The notes below the pieces were generated by a model. The model made no database searches and was not told the origin of the DNA. It worked only from the letters and a program-made list of their open reading frames with translations. This document shows, in pieces, positions 1 to 9,859 of a DNA stretch of 64,000 nucleotides (positions within the stretch are counted from its first letter, which is position 1; the number at the start of each line of letters is the position of its first letter). The stretch is taken from contig OZ251230.1 in the NCBI GenBank assembly GCA_965240325.2, forward strand, positions 2,542,001-2,606,000, given 5' to 3'. Both the position numbers and the translations under genes were made by a program. Source of the DNA: Rebecca billardiae RCC1528 (lineage: Eukaryota; Haptophyta).

Positions 1-70
1 CCGTCGGCTGCTGTCTCAGTCTGACATGTGTAAGTGTAACAGTTCGCCTGAGCTGCCACCGCCAACTCAG

Positions 71-1062
71 TCACTGCCGCCCACCGGGCCGGCGGGCCGA
101 TGAGGACTGTCGCCGCGGGCCGCCGCGGGGACTAGCGGCCGGCGCGCGCGCGCAGGCAGGGCGAGGCCGAGAGGCGCTGGCGCGGCGCGAGCCGGCGCAT
201 GCGCGCGAGCGGGCGCACCTGCTTGAGGTACTCGCCCTGCGCCATGCGCTCGACGACGGGCCGCTGGTCGCTCAGCCGGCGCGCCTCGTGCCGGCAGAGC
301 GAGAGCGCGCGCCACTGCTGGCCCCGGCCTGCCGGCTGCGCAGCCGCGCACCAAGACCGACCGAGCGGAGCTCGGGGCGGTGGAACGAGGCGAGCGGCGC
401 GTCGCGCCTGCCGCCGCGCGTGCGCGCCTGCTCCACCGCGCCGCCGTGCTCGCCCGCCGCCTCCTCCGCCGCGTCGGCCTCGAAGACGGCGGCTGCCAGC
501 GGCAGGCTGAGCCGCGCGCGCTCACTCAGTGAGTCACTCACACTGTGAGTCACACCCGCGGTCGCCTCGACGGCCATCTATCCACAGCTGCTCGAGCTGC
601 TGAAGGGCGCCGCGACGATGGCGGCGCGGGCGCCCAGCGCGTCCGTTGCCGCGTCGCTCAGCTCGTCGAGCTCGGCGCCGCACTTCGCCAGCTTGGCGCC
701 TAGCGCCTCCGCGTGTCACGTGCTCGTGCACGTCAGCCTGCTGATACGCCGCCGCCCATCGGCACTTCTGGCATCTGCGCGCGCAGCTGCTGCAGCTCGA
801 CGGCGGAGTCGTCGCGGCTGGCGGCGAGGGTGCGCACCGCGTCGATTGCCGAGGCCTGCAGCCCGGTGATCGCCGCGTCGACGCGCGCGGCGATTTCCCC
901 ACGCAGCTCCTCGCGCCACGTGGCCGCCGCTCGCGTGCAGGCAGCTGGGCGCCGCTGCGCGACCCAGGAACCGGCGCGCGTCGCAAGGCACTCCCTTGGA
1001 CAGGCTCCGCAGTTGACGACCTCTTTCACCTCGGCACGTGCCTTAAGTAGCTCTCTGATCAA
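71..1062 (-). CDS. Tentative multi-exon hypothetical gene, possibly truncated by window edge
   Basis: Three stretches on the minus strand read like real protein but lie in different frames, as expected for exons of one gene. One (about 1000-740) is an amphipathic helix-rich segment with ATWREELRGEIAARVDAA. A second (about 715-600) reads ALGAKLAKCGAELDELSD and looks like coiled coil. A third (about 340-71) reads WRALSLCRHEARRL and then VVERMAQGEYLKQVRPL, ending at a TGA at 73-71. A stretch around 480-370 (LAAAVFEADAAEEAAGEH) may be a further exon. I could not fix splice sites with confidence, no ATG is obvious, and no family is recognised. It could also be a decayed gene. Confidence 0.3.
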
Positions 1063-1107
1063 GAGTGCCTTGCGTGCCGGGTAGCTCTCTGATCAGTAGG
1101 TTACGAC

Positions 1108-1209
1108 GCGGTGGATTCATTCTCCTGATGGCTCATTGATGAATACCATTTGTCGTCACGAAGCGGTGGATTCGTTCTCCTGATGGCTCCTTGATGAATA
1201 CCATTTGTC
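1108..1209. repeat. Tandem duplication, 47-bp units at 55-bp period
   Basis: The units 1108-1154 and 1163-1209 differ at only two positions and share GCGGTGGATTC and TGATGAATACCATTTGTC. Just upstream, GTAGCTCTCTGATCA also occurs twice (about 1048 and 1081). There is no coding signal; it looks like local slippage or a relic of a repeat family. Confidence 0.75.
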
Positions 1210-2280
1210 AGATGGCGACGATCAGGTAACGAGTGGTAAAGAGTCCGGTCATACGCGACCCGCTTCCTCTGCAATCCCAGCTTTCGGCATACGCGGGTAC
1301 TACGATACATTATGGCCCGCGGTGAAGATAAATACGATGAGAGTCGTTGCGGCGGCGAGGCCATATTTATTTATTACTATGGTCACACATGAACGAGAGG
1401 CTACCCACAATTACCCTGCCTGGCGCACTTGGGCGTGGGTTTCGTTGATTCCTCTGTTCACTATTCAAGACGGCGGACGCGCCCTTTTTCGACGCTAATG
1501 CACCTGTAAGGGAGTCTCAAAATCGAAACTCGGTCTCCTCCAGCCCTAAAAAATCGCCCCCCGTCCCTTTTTTCTTGATCAAAGATCTTTTTGAAACGTG
1601 GTTCGGGCCCGCTGGTGCGGGCTCCACGCTGCGCGCTCCGCCCTGCACCGCGGGCCATAATATATAGATGATCATCTGACCAAGTCGGATGATCATCCCT
1701 GTGACTACAGACTAGCACGGAGCGGGACGTCGATGCGGCTGGCGGCGGCCGACGCGGCGTGTCGCGTGACCGAGTCCGAGTCGGAGCTTGTCGAGTGACA
1801 CCGTTGGCGTCACCGTGTCCATGACGTCCGTGTCCGTGACCGACGGCGACGGCGACGCCCGCGCCGACGGTGACCGGATGTCGGATGACGGAGTCGGAGT
1901 ACGCGTACCGGTCTTAGGTCCGTCTCACAATTCGGACGATGACACGGAGAGTGACAATGGTAGGTGCGGTGACACGCACTAGAATTATTATCGCGGCGGA
2001 CTGCGGTGGTCTGCGCGCACGTGTAAGGCGCGTGACACTGTGACAGTGCAGTGAGTTCTGACTCTGTCTGAGTGACTGCGAGTGCGACATCTTAGGAGTA
2101 CCATAGTGAGTCTGCCGCTGCTGTTTCATCACACGGCCGGCCAAGTTATCGCATTTCGGTTGGCTGTCCGGCCGATGGATCTGCATTGCAGTCTGAAGTT
2201 CAGTCCACTGCGTGGTGCCGAGCAGCCGAGGACGGTAGGCACCGAGGACGGCGGTGTCGACCCGCCCAGCGAGGAGAGGC
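1210..2280. other. Intergenic, no convincing gene
   Basis: About 1.07 kb. The first half (1210-1720) is less GC-rich than its surroundings and holds only short ORFs without recognisable features. The second half is made of short GTGAC, GAGTC and GACGG words, typical of intergenic DNA in this window. I see no RNA gene. Confidence 0.6.
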
Positions 2281-4586
2281 ATGAGGCCAGCGGGGAGTAG
2301 CGCGCTGCCGATGTCGCCGCTGCTGGAGGAGGAGGGCGAGGGCAGCGCCCGCGCCCCCTCCGAGCGCGTGCGCCGGGGCCGCCTCGTGGCTGCCGTCGGG
2401 GCGGCCGCCGTTGTGGCCGGTCTGCTGGTGGCCGGCGCGCAGCATCGCCAGGCAGCGCCGCACCGCCTGATGGCCTCGGGCTGCGCGGACGTTATCCAGA
2501 CGGCGCGCGACACGGGCGACCGCCTGAGCCGTCTCGGCTGCGTGCAGTTCGAGGACGACTTCGACGCGCCCAACGTCATCGACCTGACCGGCGCGCGCAC
2601 GGGCCACGCGATCCTCGGCTTTGGCGGCGCGTTCACGGAAGCGTCCGCGCTGGTGTGGCAGGCGCTGCCCGCGGACAAGCGCGAGGAGTTCGTGCGGATG
2701 TACTTCGACCCCGATGCCGGCATCGGGTACACGCTCGGCCGCGTGCACATCAACTCGTGCGACTTCTCGCTGTACTCGTACTCGTTCGACGACGTGACGG
2801 ACGACTGGGACCTCGCCTTTTTCGACGACGACGTGTCGCACGACCAGCGCACGATGATCCCGCTGATACTGGAGGCGCAGAGGGCGGCGCGGCGCCCGCT
2901 GCACATGCTCGCCTCGCCCTGGTCGCCGCCCGCGTGGATGAAGACCTCGGGGCACATGGACTCGTCGGACAAGCCCGGCCTGCGCGCCGAGTGCCACGAC
3001 GTGTGGGCGCGGTATATCTCGCGGTGGATCTCGGCGTATGAGCGGCTGGGCGTGCCGATCTGGGGCGTGACGTTCCAGAACGAGCCGGAGAACCCGGCCG
3101 CGTGGGAGGCGTGCGTGTACGACGCGGAGCAGATGGTGCACTGGGTGGGCGAGCACCTCGGCCCGGTGCTGCGCGCGCAGCAGCCGGGCGTTAAGATCTT
3201 CTCGTTCGACCACAACAAGGTGCGCGGCCGTGACGAGGGGGCATGGCGCGGGGCGCGAGGGGTCGGGGAGCGTGCGGTGCGCGGGACCGCACACGCTCTG
3301 GCCGCCGCCGGGCGAACGCGCGCGCGGCGGCCGTGCGCACGCCGCCCGCCGACGCGCGCGGCCGCGGCTGCCGCGCCCGCCCATCCCTTCTCCGCTGCTG
3401 CTGCTCCCCAGGACCACCTGCTCCACTGGGCGAACCGCTCCTTCACCGACCCGAAGGCGTCGGCCTACTTTGACGGCGTCGCCTTCCACTGGTACTCGGG
3501 CAGCGAGTTCCACCACGTGAAGAAGGTGCACGACGCGTGGCCGGACAAGATGCTGCTGCCGTCCGAAGCGACCTATGAGCGATACCTGTGCGCGCACCGC
3601 GCGGCGCGGCGGCGGGGTGGTTGTCTTGATGGGTGGACGCGCCGCGGGCACCGGGCGCGCAGGCAGGGGGCGTGGAGGGATGGGCCGCTGTGGGCCGGCT
3701 GCGTGCGTGCGGCGCGCGCGCCCGCGTGGCCACCATCGCCCACCTGCCTGGCTCTCCCCGCGGCCCCTCGTGCTCACGGCCGCCTGGCACCCCCGCGCCG
3801 CCGCGCCGCCCGCAGCTGGGCTCCCAACACGACGCTGCAGGAAGGCAACTGGAAGTTTGGCGAGGGGTACGCGCACGACATCCTCGGCGACCTCGTGAAC
3901 GGCGCGGCGGGCTGGATCGACTGGAATCTGCTGCTGGACGAGAGCGGCGGTGCGCCGCCCGGGCCACCCTGCCTGGCGCGCGCGCGCGCGCGGCGCTCGG
4001 GCCGTGCCGCGGCGCATGAGCCACACGCCACCCACCCCGCCGCTCGCCGCGGCCGCGCGCGCGCCGTGCGCAGGCCCGAACCACCTGAACAACAAGTGCG
4101 ACGCCGCGGCGATGGCCAACTCGAGCGCGCGCGAGCTGTACTGGCACCCGCAGTACTACTACATGGGCCACTTCTCCAAGTTCATCACGCCAGGCTCGGT
4201 GCACCTCCAAGGCAGCGTCACGTTCGAGCCGCCGCCGCCGCCGCCGGACGAGGGCAACGGCACCGCGCCGGGGCCGGAGGACCCGACGGCGTGGTGGTGG
4301 TACGGCAAGTGCCTCGACTATGGGCTGCAGGTGCGCGCGCCGCGCCGCGCCGCGTGCCGCGCCGCGCGCGGCCGCGCGCTCACGCATCCCGCCGCGGCGC
4401 GACCCGCCTCCGCGGCAGGCGGGCTCCTTCCTGCGTCCGGACGGGCTGGTGGCGACCGTCGTGCTCAACTGCGGGCACGACGACATCGAGTACAAGCTCA
4501 AGGACGGCGATGTCGCCCTCGCCCTCACCGTGCCCGCGCACGGCATCCAGACGGTGCTGCACGCGCGCGGCGCCCAGCCCGAGTAG
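2281..4586 (+). CDS. Glycoside hydrolase family 30 glucosylceramidase-like protein, 5 exons
   Basis: Exons 2281-3219, 3412-3587, 3816-3949, 4074-4330 and 4419-4586 join in phase with GTGCGC-type donors (556-557 aa). The N-terminus has a single hydrophobic segment (LVAAVGAAAVVAGLLVAG) after an acidic and basic stretch, like a type II signal anchor. The GH30 barrel follows: GFGGAFTEASA, the acid/base in TFQNEPE (about E268) and the nucleophile in LPSEATYE (about E365), about 97 residues apart as in human GBA. A later WIDWNLLLDESGGPN matches the GBA WNLALNPEGGPNW region. The family hydrolyses glucosylceramide or related beta-glucosides in lysosomal or secretory compartments. Spliced length is close to human GBA. 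The ATG at 2281 is the first in frame; 2311 is an alternative. The exact substrate is inferred. Confidence 0.92.
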
Positions 4587-5343
4587 TCAGTGAGACTCAA
4601 CGGCGCCGCTCATATCCCGACTTCTCGCCCTCGGCCACGGCGCCTGCCGCCTCCTCGGTGACTCGGGCCAGTGACACCGTGCCAGTCTGCCTGACTGAAG
4701 CCGGCACTCCGAAATCCGAATCCGATCTTCAGTCGGACGATCGTATATAGCGGTAGCAGCAGTAGTAACATCGTCAATGATACTACTACTATTACTAGTC
4801 ATGTCGTAGAAGTTATACATCAGCAGTCGTCGGCACAGCGCAGCAGACTTCTGCTGCTGCGCAGATCGATGATGAGTACTACTACGTACGTCGTCATCGG
4901 CATCAAGCTAGCGCGCAGTATATCGTAGTCGTCAAGCATCAGCCACGCCGTGCCGGCAGACCGTCACGCCGTGCCGCGGTGACGGTCCGCCGTCCGACTC
5001 CGCGGGCGTGCGTCCCCGGGCCGCGGGCCACAGGCCGCGGGCCGCGGGCCGCGAGCCGGCCACGACAGCGCTGCTGGAACCAACTACGAGCGTGATGCCG
5101 CCACCATGCGAAGCCACGCCTCGGCAAGCCCAGGTCCGCCACTGGTCGGGTCAGCAGGCTCGACGTCGTCAGAGGGTGCTTGTCTGCAGTCGCAGTCCGC
5201 CGTCTGCGGGTCGATCCCATCGGACTGCCGCGACGGTTGTCATGGCAAGTCGCAGCACGTGCCAGGCGGCCAGCAGCTGCGCCCAGGGCCACGCGGTGAG
5301 TACTGCCGCACGAGCACGTCTGCGCACGCCGGGTCCATCGCGC
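4587..5343. other. Intergenic between GH30 and FHA genes (tail to tail)
   Basis: About 750 bp between two convergent genes, so it contains both 3' UTRs. It is rich in TAGTAGTAC and TCGTCATCGGC words and has a repeated GGCCGCGGGCC near 5017-5050. I see no gene in it. Confidence 0.6.
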
Positions 5344-5964
5344 TCAGGCTTCCTCGTCCTCAGCAGCCGCGGCCGCGGCGGCCTCTGCATCGGCGAGCCG
5401 CACCCACTTGAACGTGGAGGCGCCCAGCGTGATCTTGTCGCCGTTTTTCAGCGTGTGCGGCTTGTTCCGGGCGAGCTTCTGCACGTTGACAAACGTGCCG
5501 TTTGTCGAGTTCGTGTCCACCAGCTTGAAGCACGCGTTCTTCACGTCGATGCGCGCGTGCTTGGAGGAGACCTCGTCGTCGCTGTTCAGCGTGACGTCGC
5601 ATGTGGTCGAGCGCCCGATCACCAGCTTCGCCTTGGCGTTCGGCGCGCTCGGCACCTCGAATGTGCGCCCTTCATACACGCCTTTGATCCCAACGAGTCC
5701 CATCGCATCGGACTCGTCCGCCTCCGGCCCGACCTCAGCGTCGTCCTCCCCTCTGCTCTCGGCCGTGCGCGCAGCCGCCTCGAGCTCAGTGCGCGCGCGC
5801 TTGGCTTCGCGCTCAAAGGCCGCGATCTTGCCCTCCATGTGCAAGAGCACAGTGCCGGCGCGCTTCTTGCATTCCGCCTTGAGGTACGCCTCAACCGTCA
5901 TCTCGCGCTCCGCAGAGCTCAACGAACGGATGTCGATCGCGGGGGCGGGGGCGGCGGGAGCCAT
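5344..5964 (-). CDS. Forkhead-associated (FHA) domain protein
   Basis: A single-exon protein of 206 aa. The first ATG is at 5964 (MAPAAPAP); an upstream in-frame TTG was not used. Residues about 15-75 are helical with an acidic linker (EDDAEVGPEADESD). Residues about 100-195 form an FHA domain with all hallmark residues: IGRS (about 116-119), SSKHARI (about 133-139) and TNGTFVN (about 154-160). FHA domains bind phosphothreonine peptides, usually in nuclear signalling or DNA-damage proteins. There is no second enzymatic domain, so it is probably an adaptor. It diverges from the SMR gene with 115 bp between the two ATGs. Confidence 0.9.
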   Translation of the reverse strand: MAPAAPAPAIDIRSLSSAEREMTVEAYLKAECKKRAGTVLLHMEGKIAAFEREAKRARTELEAAARTAESRGEDDAEVGPEADESDAMGLVGIKGVYEGRTFEVPSAPNAKAKLVIGRSTTCDVTLNSDDEVSSKHARIDVKNACFKLVDTNSTNGTFVNVQKLARNKPHTLKNGDKITLGASTFKWVRLADAEAAAAAAAEDEEA

Positions 5965-6079
5965 GGCTGCCGAAAGCCGATTCAAATGCCGGCCGACGAA
6001 ACCCGCCGCTCGGCTTCCCCTCGCCCGGGGCGGGGCCGAAAGCCCGAAACTGCTGATTACAGAGCATCAGGCGGGCGTC
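5965..6079. promoter_or_regulatory. Short divergent (bidirectional) promoter region, FHA/SMR
   Basis: Only 115 bp separate the two start codons on opposite strands, so both 5' UTRs and core promoters must overlap here. No TATA box is evident. Inferred from gene layout only. Confidence 0.5.
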
Positions 6080-6646
6080 ATGGGCGCGAGGTCGCCGCTG
6101 CGGATGGCGTGCGCTGCGCGCATCCTCCTGTTGGTTGGACTGGCGGCGTTCCTCGCCGCCCCCGCCACGGCGTATTCGCGGATAGGCACCGGTCTCCGTC
6201 CTGCGACGCCCTCTGCTCGTCGATCGGCGGCCTCGCATCCGCTGCACGCTCAATGGGCTCAGCGGCTCTCGCCGGCGGCGCGCCGTAGTCCGGCACAGAT
6301 GGCGCTCCCACTGATGCTACGAGGGGGCGGCCCCGGTGGCGGTGCCAAGCTGCTCGCTGTAACGATCGCGCTTGAAGTCGTCTCGACGACGTGCATGAAG
6401 CTCGCGTCGTTGGGCAGCAAGTGGTGGCTGGTCGCCACATACTCCGGGTACGCGCTCGCCTTTGCCCTCTTCCCGCGTGTGCTCGAGACGATGCCGCTGG
6501 GGATTGCCTACGCCATCTGGTCAGGGCTGGGGACAACGTTCACCGCGATCGTGAGCCGCCTGTTCTTCGGGGAGATGCTGAGCCCGAAGAAGCTCTTTTC
6601 CCTCGTGCTCGTCGTCGCGGGCGTTGTCGGGCTCAACCTGGACTGA
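6080..6646 (+). CDS. Small multidrug resistance (SMR/EmrE-like) transporter with N-terminal leader
   Basis: A 188-aa single-exon protein. Residues 1-32 are a strong signal peptide (ARILLLVGLAAFLAAP, then ATA/YS). Residues 33-90 are Arg/Ser/Ala/Pro-rich with almost no acidic residues, as in a transit peptide. The last 100 residues are a complete four-helix SMR protein: IALEVVSTTCMK holds the conserved membrane glutamate (about E99, equivalent to EmrE Glu14), GIAYAIWSG holds the conserved tryptophan (about W157), and the C-terminus VVAGVVGLNLD is typical. Bacterial SMR proteins are proton-coupled exporters of small cations or guanidinium. The leader suggests delivery to a secondary plastid, which is inference. 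Another ATG at 6104 would also keep the signal peptide. Confidence 0.9.
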   Translation: MGARSPLRMACAARILLLVGLAAFLAAPATAYSRIGTGLRPATPSARRSAASHPLHAQWAQRLSPAARRSPAQMALPLMLRGGGPGGGAKLLAVTIALEVVSTTCMKLASLGSKWWLVATYSGYALAFALFPRVLETMPLGIAYAIWSGLGTTFTAIVSRLFFGEMLSPKKLFSLVLVVAGVVGLNLD

Positions 6647-6768
6647 CAATGGTCAGCATCAATGCGGGAGACCGGAGACGAACCAGTGGCAGCAGCATTT
6701 GAACTACTCTGCAGATCACCGGCGGGCATTTCGGGCAACCGCCGATACAGCGACGATATACTACGACG

Positions 6769-6771
<3 letters not shown>

Positions 6772-6853
<82 letters not shown>
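6772..6853. repeat. (TA)41 microsatellite
   Basis: 82 bp of uninterrupted TA dinucleotide, about 125 bp past the SMR stop codon. Two-frame IYIYIY ORFs over it are artefacts. Confidence 0.98.
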
Positions 6854-6854
<1 letters not shown>

Positions 6855-7784
6855 CTACCGCGTACTGCTGTTCACTCCGCCAAGCTGACGGAGACGGATT
6901 AGATTGAACGGTATACGTCTGCCGCAGCGGACCCGGTCCCCCCTGGGCCTGAGGCTGAGACAATATCTGCTGAGTCTGACTCAGTCATCAGTGAGTGTGA
7001 CTCTCGGCGTCGTGTCGGATGATGATAGCAATCTTCTAGTATACGACTATATTATAATAAACTAGGGCCCGTCGTTATATATATATATATTGTATGCCGT
7101 AGGTACCGTCTCGGAATTATAGTTAGGGGCGAGTGACCGCGCCGTCGGCGCCGCCGCCGCGTCGGACCGTGACTGTGAGTGTGACTTGTGAGTCGGACTC
7201 GGAGGCGTGTCGCGTGACACCCGAGTTCGGACAGTCCCTGCGGCGGAGGCTCAGGCCTGGGACAAGGCCCGCTTGCCCTGGGAGACAGCCGCAAGCGCAG
7301 ACAGCGGCCTTGCCCTTGTCGCAAGGGCGGTACGTAGTTGCTCGTCGACGTCGTATCATAATGATAATCAGGTGGGGCCCGGCCGCTTGCTGCAATCCGT
7401 CAGGCCGCCTCGATGAGACTGTGCCGGTGCGGCACGCGCCCATCACCTGCCTGCGCCGGTCTGTTTTGTCATTGTGGCGGTGTATTTGTGCTGTGTGCAG
7501 TGTTGGACTTGTAGATGGCGTCAATCACGCCTTAACCAATAAGTGTGTGTGCACATTAAAACATAGTAAACTGTATGATGATGAGGGAAAAAGTAAAAAC
7601 AAACCGCCGCGTAAAATAAACGACGCAGGTGAATGATGTGTAGATCAAGCAATAAAGGTTGAAAGGACCAGCATCAAATACGACTGGTCCTTTGGATCAA
7701 GCCCCCTTGATGTGATCCAGCTCGCCGGCACTGCTGATTCACCGCCGATGACTCGATGAGTCATCAGACCAACGGGGAATCAGG
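6854..7784. other. Intergenic, low-complexity then AT-richer
   Basis: About 930 bp. It has a short (TA)n near 7075-7090, a low-complexity GTGAC and GCCGCC stretch to about 7400, and then a distinctly AT-richer stretch 7530-7660. Short ORFs show no domain or codon signal. A hairpin at 7662-7693 is listed separately. Confidence 0.6.
7662..7693. other. Perfect 10-bp hairpin with 12-nt loop
   Basis: AAAGGACCAG (7662-7671) and CTGGTCCTTT (7684-7693) are exact reverse complements. It lies in the AT-richer intergenic patch upstream of the sulfotransferase gene. It could be a structured RNA or 3' UTR element, or chance. Confidence 0.55.
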
Positions 7785-9593
7785 ATGGCGCCTCGCGCCC
7801 CGCTGCGGCTGCTCCTGCTGCTGCCGCTGCTGCTGCCGCCGCCGCGCGGCGGCGCGCGCGGCGCGGCGGCCCCGGGCGGGGGCGTCGGCCTCGCGCCGCC
7901 CTTCCCGCCGCTTCCCCCGTGCGCCGCCCCCGCCATCGCCGCCGCGCGCCGCCGGTTCCTGTGCGGGCTGCTGCTGTTTCGGCACATCCCGAAGAATGGC
8001 GGCACGACCGTGCGGTACGGGATGGACCGCGCGCGCACGCAGTGCGGCATGGACGGCGTGCGCTCGTACGCTGGGTGCACGAGCATGCTCAAGGCCGCCA
8101 CGATGGACGCCGCCGCCACCACCCAGCTCGCCGGCCCCGCGCCCGCCGCCATCGGCGCGGCCGGCGCGTCTGAGCGCGCGCGCCTGTCGCGCACACTCAA
8201 CCTGAGCGCCCACGGCGTGCCGGCGCGCGCGTGCGTCGGGCGCTCGGGCGCGCCGGGCGTGTTCCCGCGCGTGCTCGTCGAGTCGCACGAGGAGTGGCAT
8301 AAGTGGGACGTCTGGACCTCCGCCGCGCTCCCCGCGCTCCGCGCCGCCTGGCGCCCGCCCGCGTGCACCGTTCTCACTTTCACGATCGTGCGCGAGCCCG
8401 CCGCCGCCTTCTTGTCGCGGTTCGTGTTCTACTCGAAGTACCGCAAGCGGTGGGGCGTGGTGGACGCGCTGCGCCGCTGCGCGAGCCGCGCGGCCGACCG
8501 CCCGGCGGGCTACCAGCTCTGCCCGCTACAGGTCGAGTACGCGTTCGGCACCCAACTGCGCGAGGCGAACGCGCGCGCGGACGCCGCGGCCGCGGCCGCG
8601 GGCGGCGCGTCCGCGCACGCGTTCGCCTCGGGGAGCCAACTGCGCGAGGCGAACGCGCGCGCGGACGCCGCGGCCGCGGCCGCGGGCGGCGCGTCCGCGC
8701 ACGCGTTCGCCTCGGGGAGCCAACTGCGCAAGGCGAGCGCGCGCGCGGCCGCCGCGGCCGCGGCCGCGCGCGGCGGCCGCGGCGCGGGCGGCGCGAGGGC
8801 ACCGCCGGCGGCGGCGTCGGACACGGCGGCGTCGCGCGCGTGGCTGGCCTCGGAGCACGACAGCGGCCGCCTCGTCACCCTCGTCTTCGAGCGGCTCGAC
8901 GCCTCCATGCTGACGCTGCAGCTGCATCTGGGGCTGCCCCTCGGCGCCAGGCCGGTGCTCGGCCCCGCCGCGCGCGTGAGCACACACCCGCTGGCCAAGG
9001 GGAACCGGAGCGCGGCGCTGCGCGCGGCGCTGCAGTCAGACGCCGGGCTGCGCGCCGCGTGGGAAGCGTACGTTGCGCTAGACACGTGGTGGCGCGACGA
9101 CGCGCTCGCGCGCCTCGACGCGCGCCTCGCCGCGCCGCTGCTGCCGCCCGCCGCGGCGGCCAACTCGCCAGCCGGCGCGTCCGCGGCTGCGCGCGGCTGC
9201 GCCGTGCCCGCCGGTCTCACGGTGGGCGAGCTGGCGCGCGCGATCGAGGAGGAGCCCGCCGAGGCGCGCGCACTCGCGTGGGCCGCGACGGACGGGATCG
9301 CGCAGGCGCGCCGCGGCCCGAGCCAGCAGCCGCACACCGCCACTGCCCACGAGATCCGATCTCCCGCGCTGCCGCCCACCACCGTCGACGAGATCCAATC
9401 TCCCGCCCTCCGCCTGTTTGCGCAGCTCACGCACGCGCAGTGCCCGCACTTCGCGATGCGCCCCGGGCAGTACGACCTGCTCGTGAGGCGCCGGGAGCGG
9501 ACGCACCCAGAGCGGTGCGAGGACGTGGGCGGGCGCACCGAGGCGCCGCCGACGCCGGCGCTGCGCGCGCGGAGTGTCAGCAGGAGGCGGTGA
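7785..9593 (+). CDS. Secretory-pathway sulfotransferase-like protein
   Basis: A 602-aa single-exon protein beginning at an ATG with a leucine-rich signal peptide or anchor (LRLLLLLPLLLPPP). LLFRHIPKNGGTTV (about residues 64-77) matches the 5'-phosphosulfate-binding loop of membrane sulfotransferases (HxPKxGGTS). TFTIVREPAAAFLSRFVFY (about 200-218) matches the 3'-phosphate-binding motif (RDP/REP...S). The family transfers sulfate from PAPS to carbohydrates in the Golgi. An Ala-rich insertion of tandem 28-residue repeats (about 257-330) splits the two halves of the domain region. A second small internal repeat (HEIRSPAL / DEIQSPAL) lies near residue 530. The acceptor substrate cannot be inferred. 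Confidence 0.8.
   Translation: MAPRAPLRLLLLLPLLLPPPRGGARGAAAPGGGVGLAPPFPPLPPCAAPAIAAARRRFLCGLLLFRHIPKNGGTTVRYGMDRARTQCGMDGVRSYAGCTSMLKAATMDAAATTQLAGPAPAAIGAAGASERARLSRTLNLSAHGVPARACVGRSGAPGVFPRVLVESHEEWHKWDVWTSAALPALRAAWRPPACTVLTFTIVREPAAAFLSRFVFYSKYRKRWGVVDALRRCASRAADRPAGYQLCPLQVEYAFGTQLREANARADAAAAAAGGASAHAFASGSQLREANARADAAAAAAGGASAHAFASGSQLRKASARAAAAAAAARGGRGAGGARAPPAAASDTAASRAWLASEHDSGRLVTLVFERLDASMLTLQLHLGLPLGARPVLGPAARVSTHPLAKGNRSAALRAALQSDAGLRAAWEAYVALDTWWRDDALARLDARLAAPLLPPAAAANSPAGASAAARGCAVPAGLTVGELARAIEEEPAEARALAWAATDGIAQARRGPSQQPHTATAHEIRSPALPPTTVDEIQSPALRLFAQLTHAQCPHFAMRPGQYDLLVRRRERTHPERCEDVGGRTEAPPTPALRARSVSRRR
8553..8770 (+). repeat. 84-bp in-frame tandem repeat inside the sulfotransferase gene
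   Basis: Two full units (8553-8636, 8637-8720) and a diverged partial third (from 8721). The unit is exactly 28 codons and encodes QLREANARADAAAAAAGG then ASAHAFASGS. The first two units read the same, so the duplication is recent. Confidence 0.95.
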
Positions 9594-9859
9594 TGGCGAT
9601 GATGTGCCAACTACGGGACGGCCCACGTCCGCGCGCTCTGCAGACTGCACCGGAGAGAAGGGCACGAGTCACCGCTTTAATATTAAATATATATATACGC
9701 TTAGACGATGATCGAATTAAATTGATATAAGCTGCTGCTGCGCAGAGTAGCCGCAGCAGAGTCGGCGCGGCGGACGAAGACAAGCTCGTCGCCAGGATAG
9801 TATACGCCACATGCAACGCGCTGACGGCAGGCTGCGCGCCGGACGACTGGAGAGTGGAG

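Noticed and set aside
5008-5330. Plus-strand ORF opposite and upstream of the FHA gene
   Set aside because: It uses a non-ATG start, is Arg-rich, and over 5344-5964 is only the complement of the FHA coding sequence.
6772-6853. IYIYIY ORFs over the TA repeat
   Set aside because: A pure dinucleotide repeat read in frame.
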